NCBI GenBank assembly: GCA_002435755.1 | Contig: DIYH01000037.1 | Location: forward strand, 1-64,000 | Direction: 5' to 3' | Length of the DNA stretch: 64,000 nucleotides | Source of the DNA: Flammeovirgaceae bacterium UBA6059 | GTDB taxonomy: Bacteria > Bacteroidota > Bacteroidia > Cytophagales > Cyclobacteriaceae | Shown: positions 9,401-16,370 of the stretch, one piece after another | How positions within the stretch are numbered: the first letter of the stretch is position 1 | Layout: every line of letters starts with the position of its first letter | Notes under the pieces: generated by a model | What the model saw: the letters and a program-made list of their open reading frames with translations, nothing else | What the model was told of the DNA's origin: nothing | Database searches by the model: none | Translations under genes and position numbers: made by a program

Positions 9401-9625
9401 ATTTTGAAACTTGTCTGTTCCAAACCATTCTACAATTCTGGCCAAAGAAGTAAACCCTGTAATTATTGTGCACTCACCTGAATTCTTTAAATCTTGTTCG
9501 AGGATGTCTCCGACTTTTCTATTTAGATCTGGAATGTTTAAAGGAAATATTTCCTGATTAGGCCATTTAGGGTTCTCAAATTCTAAACTGCTTTGAACGC
9601 ATATTTGATCAGGAATGACTTTCAT
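6431..9625 (-). CDS. PLD nuclease-SNF2-type helicase fusion, first gene of the defence-like operon
   Basis: 1064-residue fusion. Residues about 30-210 are a phospholipase D-like domain with one full HKD motif, H142-x-K144-x4-D149, followed by GSSNFS, as in nucleases that work as dimers. Residues about 250-760 are a superfamily 2 helicase core of the SNF2/RapA kind: Walker A DPTGSGKTK at 271-279, DEAH at 359-362, TATP at 387-390, EGVNLQ at 717-722 and QRIGRIDRMD at 741-750. A poorly conserved 300-residue C-terminus follows. Such proteins occur in defence islands, where the helicase is thought to feed DNA or RNA to the nuclease. It leads an operon with SIR2 and HerA genes. Inverted TATATCC/GGATATA repeats overlap its start and may be an operator. 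Confidence 0.9.
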   Translation of the reverse strand: MKVIPDQICVQSSLEFENPKWPNQEIFPLNIPDLNRKVGDILEQDLKNSGECTIITGFTSLARIVEWFGTDKFQNLRSARILLGNDPILRKRAKYPYSFMELDLKEYWLNKRISLYLGSSVLNIIDKLQSGRVTIRFKDRAHAKIYVGDHHAILGSSNFSKSGLEQQLEANIRESKDGQYDSLKQLANLFYYEGIDYKEQLISLLKELLADVTWEESLARAISEVLEGRWFADQNDFFQSLENKKFWPSQYSGLIEAINILIEKGNVLIADPTGSGKTKMCAAVMVSFIYWLWQKGEKYRSNLLLFSPPVVSNNWKQEFADLSFLNCTLRSLGILSNTSDSNLKDILKELEIADVLAVDEAHNLLNPLSNRSKKISKNEASYNILITATPVNKRLEDLVRIIELLDIDNLNDNDFHHFKAIKENKKATKEDIERLKGFIDQFLVRRTKEDLNNLIDKEPDKYRNKTGNTCRFPKVKDVSYQTKETKEDRALVDKINKLASKLRGLNFLKSFEPPVYLIRNEKDQQTYIKQRLTGSKSLSIYMIRSRLRSSKLALLEYIKGTSYVKEEFNIESSKNATGNVIETVQSLMGDLPGRKDLNDEFFPDWLTDQKRYDQACEEEIDIYDQITNLTNQLSLRREKGKINEVLQLLLSHNIVIAFDSNLITLDLFAKMVREEDNTIHAYLATGSNSSIVEKVLKVCAHETKHTNTVIFCSDMMSEGVNLQGASSLILLDLPSVIRLVEQRIGRIDRMDTDHESIEVLWPNDSEQYSLKGDQRLIETSAFVDATLGGNFTIPADLRGKHFAEVESIEDIQRELSEHKGDTGWEGSHNFFKPIERLKEKFIPKEVYEHICDVHAQIKTRVSFYESSSTWCFICTRGSMNTSPKWIYLEKNGKLLSDFISVANALSEKLPFIEKQRLEWDQGILDVFLKEFRRNEKVVLSEKLKRCLDVAHYLLLRYTERKTISKKLKALVDQNIRLFDISISEDIVDYSSLAKLWLEILQPPLDSLRAKRNNRRRALNLNVLREHWKLVKLDDQMLKRILTKCETTSSIDNRIAACIIGVQKI

Positions 9626-9672
9626 ATATCCAAAATAACGGATATAGATCTAACTATCAACATATTATATCC
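9625..9672. promoter_or_regulatory. Candidate operator: repeated TATATCC boxes before the defence-like operon
   Basis: TATATCC (9625-9631) and GGATATA (9640-9646) form a perfect 7-bp inverted repeat with an 8-bp spacer that touches the start codon of the PLD-helicase. A third copy, TATATCC, lies at 9666-9672 in very AT-rich DNA that should hold the promoter. The arrangement suits repression by a dimeric regulator, possibly encoded elsewhere. No regulator gene is next to it, so function is inferred. Confidence 0.35.
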
Positions 9673-9699
9673 TTATAATAACATAATAAATTTAATTCA

Positions 9700-10086
9700 G
9701 TATCGTACACATTTGCCACTCTCCTTCCTTCCTGCCAAAGTTCCCTTCCAGATCGGCTCACTGCGGCATGGTGATTGCTCACACGTGATACGTGACAAAA
9801 GAGTCGTTGTGGAACAGTGGACTAGCCGTCCGCCTCGTTTCTGTTAAGAAATGAAGTGATCGTTTTTACCGGGTAAACGCTTTGTTGATATCAGAAGGCC
9901 ATGACTGGCCGTCCCGTCCGCCTATTCCATGACAGCCCCAAACTATTCCTGTTTTCCGACAGGCAGGAATCCCGCTCCTAAGGCTAGCCGCCCGCACCCA
10001 AGCTATATTGACGGGACGCCTAGTCGGGGGCGCCCAGTCATAAGATAGGACATTATCGGTCCGACAGTTCGATAACAAAGCTGTTA
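9700..10086. repeat. Gene-free border with diverged intergenic repeats (composite copy)
   Basis: GC content rises sharply here compared with the operon promoter next to it. The segment 9820-9890 (core GACTAGCCGTCCGCCTCG, then GGTAAACGCTTTGTTGAT) resembles 12775-12845. The segment 9905-10088 resembles 16150-16300: both have CCGCCTATTCCATGACRGCC, AAGCTATATTG and a GGTCCGAC...TAACAAA...CTGTTAT end. So this stretch carries two repeat types found singly elsewhere. The nature of the elements is unknown; decayed recombination sites or gene-cassette borders are possible. Spurious frames run through it, including one from 10090 to 9866 that needs a TTG start. Confidence 0.55.
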
Positions 10087-10776
10087 TCAAATGTGGAAGA
10101 TGACCCCTGTGAAAATTTGGAGCAGATTGGGTTCAACATCCAATCTTTGTAGTCCAGCGCTGGTGGCTACACTTCCGAAATCAGTGCGATCCAGGTCATG
10201 ACCTCTCATATGTTTGAATGAACCACGGATCGATAAGCGTTGCGTTACAGCTATTTCCAGGCCAAGCCCTAACAATATACGGCCAAATCGTTCCGGATCA
10301 GATCCACCCGAAAACTGATCTAAAGGAACACCGTCGATCAGGACCGTCTGCTTATGGCGTGCGTATCCTAAACTACCGTAAAGCAATAACCGCTTATGCA
10401 GGTAACCACCTCTTAGGTCAAAGCCTAAACTAGCGCTACGTTTTAACTCCAGGTCGGAAAAACCAGTCACCGCCGGGTCAAATGTATAGGGGTCCGGTTC
10501 CTTCTCGCCAGTGATATGGCATTCACCTCCGACCAAGAGCTTATTAAACAACTTACTATAGCCGAAGAATGCGCTGTACCCAAATCCGCCTCTGCCAGCC
10601 GGGTCATCCACGCCATCAAAAGTAATTTGAGTATTGTAGCTGACCGGGCCTATTTCCACACCCAGATAGGCCCCTGAAAAAGTATCTGAAAAATCGGATT
10701 GGGCCTTCACCTCCAAACTGAGTAGCACTGTGACTAACAAAACCCATTTGTATTGATTCTTTAGCATGGTGTTCAT
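10087..10776 (-). CDS. Outer-membrane beta-barrel protein
   Basis: 229-residue protein with a signal peptide ending near LEVKAQ (residue 26). After it come alternating amphipathic strands typical of an eight-stranded OmpA/porin-like barrel (GAYLGVEIGPVSYNT, FGYSAFFGYSKLF, ASLGFDLRGGYL, LLLYGSLGYARH), and the last strand ends in a hydrophobic-aromatic pattern, FTGVIFHI, used for outer-membrane insertion. No enzyme motif is present. ATG codons at residues 1 and 4 are both possible starts. It is a single gene between the repeat-bearing border and the ECF42 sigma gene. Its ligand or role is unknown. Confidence 0.85.
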   Translation of the reverse strand: MNTMLKNQYKWVLLVTVLLSLEVKAQSDFSDTFSGAYLGVEIGPVSYNTQITFDGVDDPAGRGGFGYSAFFGYSKLFNKLLVGGECHITGEKEPDPYTFDPAVTGFSDLELKRSASLGFDLRGGYLHKRLLLYGSLGYARHKQTVLIDGVPLDQFSGGSDPERFGRILLGLGLEIAVTQRLSIRGSFKHMRGHDLDRTDFGSVATSAGLQRLDVEPNLLQIFTGVIFHI

Positions 10777-10960
10777 TTGTTTAGTAAGATGGTCAGCTAA
10801 TTATCGTAAACCACCTTTTTAGTGGCTGACATTTATTGTTTAACGTAACATATAGCGGCCAGTTCATATGTGTAAATATGGATTTTGCCCTGCAACAAGA
10901 TTCGTATAATTTAACTGGCGGGATTAATTCTGCCGCTCACCTGCCTCAGCAAGGATAAAA

Positions 10961-12190
10961 CTACCAGCTTAGTAAGGCCTTTTGTAGTTTCTTCTCAATC
11001 AAGGTCTTTTGATTTTCTTTCTTTGCCAATTTCAGCGCTTTGTTGAGGTACAAAACCTCTTGGTGAGAGTCGTCAGCCATTTTATATAATTCAGCCACTA
11101 AACAGCAATAATGAACATTATCGGCTAAATCTAGGTTTAGTGCTGCCTCAATAGCCACCTGAGGTGATTGGGCTTTGGCTAAGGCATAGCAACGATTCAT
11201 GGCTATGACCGGAGAATATTCTATAGTCAGGAGCTTATTGTACAGCATTAGAATCCGCTCCCATTTTCCTTCATCTTCCTGCGTATGCCAAAAGGCAATT
11301 GTTGCCTCTATATGATATTTGGAAACTTGCTCATCCTTAGATGCATACTTTAGATACTCAAGTCCTTTTTTGATAAGCGCCTGATCCCATAATGACTTGT
11401 CTTGTTCCTCGTATAATAGATTTCCAGATGAGCTAGACAGTCTTGCTTTGAACCTTGAGGCATGAAAACACATTAAGGAAACAAGCGCCTGAACATGAGC
11501 TACTTGAAAGCGTTGTTGGTTGGATAAGAACACGCCTAAACGCATCGCCTCCCAGCATAGATCATGCCGTATCTCTTCTTCAATGGTACTGCTATAGTAG
11601 CCTTCATTGAAGAGTAAATAAATCACTCTTAACACATTATCAAGCCTCTTATGATAATCTTCTTCAGTCAACTCATCCTGTAAGCTTAATTGGCCTTTAA
11701 GTGTCTTTTTAGCTCTGTATAATTTCTTGTTGACCGATTCCTTGTTGGAGAGCAAAGCTTTGGATATTTCTTCTGTGCTAAAGCCACAGAGAATGCGAAG
11801 TGCAATACATAGTTGAGACTCACGATTAAGTCGAGGATCACAGAGCACAAACATCATTCTGAGCTGGCTATCTTCAATAAGTTTTTCTGTAATATCAATG
11901 GTATCAAACGCCTCATGATCTTCGTGCAGATCTTTTCTAACTCTATCATCAAACGTTTTCTGTCGACGAATTCCTTCAAAATAAAGGTTCTGAGCAACCT
12001 TCCTTAGCCATGCTCTTGGGTATTGAGGTATTCCTTTGTGAGACCAAGATCTCATGGCTCTGACAAAAGTTTCTGAGACTATGTCTTCAGCTAGCTGAAG
12101 ATCATTGACTACATAAAAGTGACTGAGTACAGCTATCAAATTACTGTACTCAGTTTTAAAAATCTCAGAAAGCTTCTGATTGTCAACCAT
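10961..12190 (-). CDS. ECF42-type RNA polymerase sigma factor with C-terminal TPR-like domain
   Basis: 409 residues, twice the normal ECF length. Residues about 10-75 are region 2 (EDIVSETFVRAMRSW), and about 125-170 are region 4 with a helix-turn-helix (GFSTEEISKALLSNKESVNKKLYRAKK). Next comes the group-specific YLLFNEGYYSS segment near 195, then an alpha-helical TPR-like C-terminus. This long form defines the ECF42 group, which has no anti-sigma factor; the C-terminal extension replaces it and is needed for activity. The start overlaps the upstream YCII/DGPF gene by 8 bp, the standard neighbour of ECF42 factors. Its target is probably that operon itself (inference). Confidence 0.93.
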   Translation of the reverse strand: MVDNQKLSEIFKTEYSNLIAVLSHFYVVNDLQLAEDIVSETFVRAMRSWSHKGIPQYPRAWLRKVAQNLYFEGIRRQKTFDDRVRKDLHEDHEAFDTIDITEKLIEDSQLRMMFVLCDPRLNRESQLCIALRILCGFSTEEISKALLSNKESVNKKLYRAKKTLKGQLSLQDELTEEDYHKRLDNVLRVIYLLFNEGYYSSTIEEEIRHDLCWEAMRLGVFLSNQQRFQVAHVQALVSLMCFHASRFKARLSSSSGNLLYEEQDKSLWDQALIKKGLEYLKYASKDEQVSKYHIEATIAFWHTQEDEGKWERILMLYNKLLTIEYSPVIAMNRCYALAKAQSPQVAIEAALNLDLADNVHYCCLVAELYKMADDSHQEVLYLNKALKLAKKENQKTLIEKKLQKALLSW

Positions 12191-12542
12191 TGGGAAGATC
12201 CTCGGTAGGCATAATTTCCCTTACCTCTACTTTACCCCCATTAGATAATGCCGGACATCCCTTGGTCAGTGCGACAGCTTCATCAAGATGATCAGCAGTC
12301 ACGATAGTAAAACCACCTACAAATTCTTTGACTTCAGCATATGGGCCATCAGTTATAGATCCATCTGAATGAACCGTTTTACCTTCAAAACCCAGTGCCT
12401 CTCCAGGGTTTTTTAGCTTTCCCTGTGCTCCTATTCCTCCGATCCAGTCCATCCATTCTTTGATCTCAGCCTCAATCTCAGCTGGCGTAGGTTCCATATT
12501 AGGGTCAGGCTCACTGTGGAAAATCATCATAAAATCTTTCAT
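12183..12542 (-). CDS. YCII-related DGPF-domain protein, ECF42 partner
   Basis: 119-residue YCII-like ferredoxin-fold protein. It starts MKDFMMIFHSEPDP, has the DGPYAE signature (DGPF motif) near residue 67, and continues into KEFVGGFTIVTADHLDEAVAL and an EVREIM strand, as in the family. These proteins accompany ECF42 sigma factors, and their expression is usually driven by them; the chemistry is unknown. The stop overlaps the sigma gene start by 8 bp, so the two are translated together. No signal peptide, so it is cytoplasmic. Confidence 0.93.
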   Translation of the reverse strand: MKDFMMIFHSEPDPNMEPTPAEIEAEIKEWMDWIGGIGAQGKLKNPGEALGFEGKTVHSDGSITDGPYAEVKEFVGGFTIVTADHLDEAVALTKGCPALSNGGKVEVREIMPTEDLPNG

Positions 12543-13058
12543 GTTTTTTTGTTTTAGGTGTTAATAAATATGATTTCAATTCTTTAATGATTGAAGTCTG
12601 ATAAATAGGACAAGCATTGAAGATTTTATTTAAAAATAATTTTGAAATGGTGAAATATACCTTCTTTGAGCACTTTCTTCGCTGGTATTACCTCTGTAGT
12701 CCTGTGAACCTAGTCATAAACCCCTGTGACGAATGGCCAATGATCCGCCTTTAAACATTGAACTAGGCGTCCCCAACTAGCCGTTCACCTCGTTACCACA
12801 AAGGTTTTGTACGATGGTTTTTACAGGGCAAACGTTTTGTGGATTTTAGAGGCTATAGCTCCTGTCCTTTTATAAGCCATTAATGCCACCCTTTCCATTA
12901 GGCAGCCATCAGGACTCATGCTATTAACAGGTAGGCCTAGACCTAAACACGGCACTGCAAGCCCAGTTTAGCCTATGCTTTCCAACTAATTATCGACAAA
13001 TCAGAACTTAATTAGATTTGCTCCGTACTATAAAATTGACAAATCAGAATTAAATGAT
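12543..13058. other. Gene-free stretch with an intergenic repeat and the PadR promoter
   Basis: No coding frame is supported. About 12770-12850 resembles 9820-9890: an ACTAGCCGTTCACCTCG core followed by a purine-pyrimidine-rich stretch and GGGCAAACGTTTTGTGGAT. The section 12860-12980 holds no recognised feature. The final 65 bp contain the regulatory repeats of the PadR gene that starts at 13059. The left end holds the promoter of the minus-strand YCII gene. Confidence 0.5.
12995..13055 (+). promoter_or_regulatory. Candidate PadR operator/promoter with 18-bp direct repeats
   Basis: GACAAATCAGAACTTAAT (12995-13012) is repeated as GACAAATCAGAATTAAAT (13038-13055), 16 of 18 bases identical, just before the PadR start at 13059. 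Between them lies TGCTCCGTA (13019-13027), which also occurs in the promoter of the second PadR gene at 30967-30975 on the other strand. A TAnnTTTG-like box is at 13013-13020. Self-repression by PadR is the likely purpose. Confidence 0.5.
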
Positions 13059-13391
13059 ATGGAGCGAGAGAATATTGGAGAACTCGAAGAGCTGGTAATG
13101 CTTATCGCAGGTTGGCTACATCCTGAGGCTTATGCAGTCTCTATCAGGAAAGAACTGCTGAGCAAAATGGACAGAAAGGTGGTGCTCAGCTCGGTGCATA
13201 CCGTATTGAATCGACTGGAAAAGAAAGGCTACCTATCCAGTACCTTCGGCGAATCCACTCCTGAGCGCGGGGGCAAGCGTAAGCGGTGTTTTACCATCAC
13301 CCAGGCAGGCTATGAAGCACTGAAGTCAGTGCACGCCAGGCGTGAGCAGCTCTATGCTAACTTCTTAAACACCAACTTCAATTTTAACTGA
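13059..13391 (+). CDS. PadR family transcriptional regulator
   Basis: 110-residue winged-helix regulator. The start ENIGELEELVMLIAGWLHPEAYAVSI, the KVVLSSVHTVLNRLEKKGYL recognition helix region and the wing with RGGKRKRCFTITQAGYEAL are typical of PadR-type repressors found ahead of large permease genes in Cytophagales. The stop and the permease start share one base (TGATG), so the pair is one operon. It probably represses its own operon through the repeats just upstream. The ligand is unknown. Confidence 0.92.
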   Translation: MERENIGELEELVMLIAGWLHPEAYAVSIRKELLSKMDRKVVLSSVHTVLNRLEKKGYLSSTFGESTPERGGKRKRCFTITQAGYEALKSVHARREQLYANFLNTNFNFN

Positions 13392-16015
13392 TGCACAGCC
13401 CTCCCTCCTGGTTTCAGAAAATGTTATCGTGGTTTATAAGTCAAGAACTACAGGAAGAAATATCCGGTGATCTCAACGAAACCTATCACGAACTACGTCA
13501 GCGAAAAGGAAAACTGGCAGCCAACGTCTACTTCCTTATAGAAGTGATAAGCTTCAGTCGCATGTATCATAGAGGTCGACAATATCAATCTTCAAACACC
13601 CTTAGTATGATTCAAAACTACATCAAGGTGGCATTGCGCAACTTGCTCAACAACCGCCTCACCTCATCCATCAACATCGCCGGTTTGGGTGTTGGGTTGG
13701 CTTGCGTGATTGTCATCTTTCTTTATCTCACCGTCGAGACCAGTTATGACAAGTTTCACGAGGACGGTAAAAACATCTATCGCTTGCAGCACGCTTACGG
13801 GTTTATCAATGCCCAAGCAGCTCCCGTATATGAGCGGGAGTATGCCGATGTAGTTAGTTCATTGCGTATCAACCCCTTCATACGCAACCGTCGTATTCAT
13901 ATCAGCGAGACAGAAGCGTACACAGAAGATATTCTGATGGCCGAAGACAACTTTTTCACCTTCTTCTCTTTTCCTATAGTGTCCGGCGATCCCGCCAATT
14001 GCCTTTCTGATAAGTACTCGCTGGTTATCTCTCAGACTATGGCGCGCAAGTATTACGGTAGTGACTCCCCTATCGGGAAAACAGTGGAAATCGATGATCC
14101 GAGAGGAGATCGTACGACGCTGACGATCACGGGTGTTTTTGAAGATGTTCCATATCATTCGCATTTGCAATTCGATCTCGTTATGCCATTCGCGCTAGCG
14201 GAAGATGACCCACGAATGGCAGGTATGCTCAAGAGTTGGCCTAACGACTGGATTGGCACTTACCTGAAACTGGAAGAAGGCGCTGATGCTGAAACACTTG
14301 CAGGTGAGTACCTGAACATATGGCAAAAATATGTGGATCCGTCTGACTCAGCACTCATCGAATTCATGCCGCTAGAGGACCTCTATCTGGAATCCAGTCA
14401 TCTGGTGAGCGACTATGCGGATCACGGGGACAAAGACCAGGTACGTATGATTATGGCGATTGCCATCGTCATTCTATTGATAGCTTGTGTCAACTTTATC
14501 AACCTGTCTACTGCCGGGGCAAATAAACGAAGTAAAGAAGTAGGCCTTAGAAAGACATTGGGTGCACAACGCAAGCAATTGATCCGGCAGTTTTTAATCG
14601 AATCTACCCTACTGACATTCATTGCATTTGTGGTTGCCCTATGCCTGGTGGTTGTTTCTATTCCTTACATCAATAGGGCGGCAGATATCAACCTATACCA
14701 TGCATTGTCAAAGCTGGATGTAATCATCATATCGATTTGTGGGATCCTCTTTCTGACTACATTGGGAACGAGCATCTACCCAGCCTTGGTGCTTTCCTCT
14801 TTTAAACCGGCGCGGGCATTGAGGCCAGGTAGCCACAGCAATAGTACGTCCGGCTTGCTCCGCAGAGGGTTAGTGGTGGGTCAGTTTGCTATTTCGGTAG
14901 CCCTAATCATAGCTGCTCTGATTATCTACGACCAGATGAACTTCATTCAGAGCAAGGAGCTTGGGTTCGATGTGGACAAAGTCGTGAAATTTCAGTTTGG
15001 CAGTACCAACCAGTTGCAAAACAACTGGAACATGGTAAAAAACCAGCTCGCTCAACAACCTGGCGTTCAACTGGTGGCTAACACTCGCCATTTACCAGGG
15101 GATAATGCCTATTACTGGGGTTACAAATTTGATGGTGTCGAGCATGCTGAACACTATGGCGATTCATGGAGAGGTTTCTACTTAGGAGAGAACATGATGG
15201 AGACCATTGGGCTGGAAGTAACCATGGGAAGACCTTTTGATGCGTCGAAACCAATGGATTCTGCGGCCTTCGTCCTAAACGAATCAGGATGGAAACGTGC
15301 TATCGACGAATATGGTGAGGACTGGAAGGAGCCGATTGGTAAAACCATAGAATACTGGACCGCCAGTAGTGGCGAATGGGCCATGGTGAAACGTGGTGTG
15401 GTGATCGGCGTGGTAAAGGATTTTCATCATCATTCACTACAGCGCCCCATTGAACCTATTATTATGCACCTGGTAAAGAGTAGCAACATCGTGGTAAAAA
15501 CAACAGGTGCATCAGCAATAGATGTCATAAGGTTTGCCGAAAGCAACTGGAGTCAATGGGGCTCACCTGTTGACTTTAATTATGAGTTTGTTCAAGACAC
15601 TTTTGATGCGCACTACACGACCGAGCGGCGCTTCAATACCTTCATATTGGTGTTTTGCATGATCGCCATTGGGATTGCTTGTCTCGGTCTATATGGACTT
15701 TCCGTTTATGCAACCCAACAGCGGATCAAAGAGATAGGTGTTCGTAAGACGCTAGGAGCTTCCGTACCGACATTGCTAAAGATGCTTTCGTTCGACTTTT
15801 TGAAATTGGTAGGTATTGCTATTATCACGGCCATCCCGGTAGCTACATACTTCATGGATCAATGGCTTGATAACTTCGCTTATCGAATTGAGCTGTCGGT
15901 TTGGCATGTATTTATCAGTGCTTTGGCAGCAGTCGTTATAGCACAGATTACAATCAGCTACAATACACTCAAAGCAGCCATGGCCAATCCCACAAAGGTG
16001 CTTAGAAGTGAGTGA
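13391..16015 (+). CDS. FtsX-like ABC permease with prefix domain
   Basis: 874 residues. Residues 1-70 are the soluble prefix domain (WFQKMLSWFISQELQEEISGDLNETYHE). A first membrane helix (SINIAGLGVGLACVIVIFLYL) is followed by a large periplasmic MacB-like domain. Then come three membrane helices with the FtsX signature (ANKRSKEVGLRKTLGAQRKQLIRQFLIES), a second periplasmic domain, and a second set with RIKEIGVRKTLGASVPTLLK. The length and double FtsX layout match MacB/LolC-type transporters that export or extract molecules using an ABC ATPase made elsewhere. No ATPase gene is nearby. It is coupled to the PadR gene, so expression is probably ligand-controlled. Confidence 0.92.
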   Translation: MHSPPSWFQKMLSWFISQELQEEISGDLNETYHELRQRKGKLAANVYFLIEVISFSRMYHRGRQYQSSNTLSMIQNYIKVALRNLLNNRLTSSINIAGLGVGLACVIVIFLYLTVETSYDKFHEDGKNIYRLQHAYGFINAQAAPVYEREYADVVSSLRINPFIRNRRIHISETEAYTEDILMAEDNFFTFFSFPIVSGDPANCLSDKYSLVISQTMARKYYGSDSPIGKTVEIDDPRGDRTTLTITGVFEDVPYHSHLQFDLVMPFALAEDDPRMAGMLKSWPNDWIGTYLKLEEGADAETLAGEYLNIWQKYVDPSDSALIEFMPLEDLYLESSHLVSDYADHGDKDQVRMIMAIAIVILLIACVNFINLSTAGANKRSKEVGLRKTLGAQRKQLIRQFLIESTLLTFIAFVVALCLVVVSIPYINRAADINLYHALSKLDVIIISICGILFLTTLGTSIYPALVLSSFKPARALRPGSHSNSTSGLLRRGLVVGQFAISVALIIAALIIYDQMNFIQSKELGFDVDKVVKFQFGSTNQLQNNWNMVKNQLAQQPGVQLVANTRHLPGDNAYYWGYKFDGVEHAEHYGDSWRGFYLGENMMETIGLEVTMGRPFDASKPMDSAAFVLNESGWKRAIDEYGEDWKEPIGKTIEYWTASSGEWAMVKRGVVIGVVKDFHHHSLQRPIEPIIMHLVKSSNIVVKTTGASAIDVIRFAESNWSQWGSPVDFNYEFVQDTFDAHYTTERRFNTFILVFCMIAIGIACLGLYGLSVYATQQRIKEIGVRKTLGASVPTLLKMLSFDFLKLVGIAIITAIPVATYFMDQWLDNFAYRIELSVWHVFISALAAVVIAQITISYNTLKAAMANPTKVLRSE

Positions 16016-16370
16016 TACTAATCAATGAGGTCTTACTGTCCCATAAAAGTGCCTCAAAAATGAATCCTCCTATCGGAATAGATATGACAGAGATCTTGTT
16101 CTGGAATGGTAGGCTGGCGCTTTCCTTTCTGTTAAAAATGATTGTCATATTTGGCGATCCGCCTATTCCATGACGGCCCTAAACTATTAATCCTGCCACT
16201 GAACCTCTAGCTGGGTGTCAAAGCTATATTGGCGTGGACGCCAGGTCATAACGTACGATATTCTCGGTCCGACGACTCGGTAACAAAACTGTTATTTAGT
16301 ACTGCTGCGCTGTTTGCCGATTATCGCTCAACTAAGATTATATTTTTGATTCTTACAAGATGATTTGTCA
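16016..16370. repeat. Gene-free convergent stretch with a diverged intergenic repeat
   Basis: It lies between the plus-strand permease end and the minus-strand esterase end. About 16150-16300 is a diverged copy of 9905-10088: CCGCCTATTCCATGACGGCCC near 16159, AAGCTATATTGGCGTGGACGCC near 16220, and GGTCCGACGACTCGGTAACAAAACTGTTATT near 16266 (written in parts here: a GGTCCGAC box, a TAACAAA box and a CTGTTAT box). No reading frame or clear terminator was found. Confidence 0.5.

Noticed and set aside
9593..9847. 84-codon plus-strand frame over the operon start
   Set aside because: It overlaps the helicase start and the repeat border, and composition changes halfway through.
9866..10090. 74-codon minus-strand frame abutting the outer-membrane protein gene
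   Set aside because: It needs a TTG start, lies wholly within the diverged intergenic repeat, and its copy near 16.2 kb does not keep a frame.
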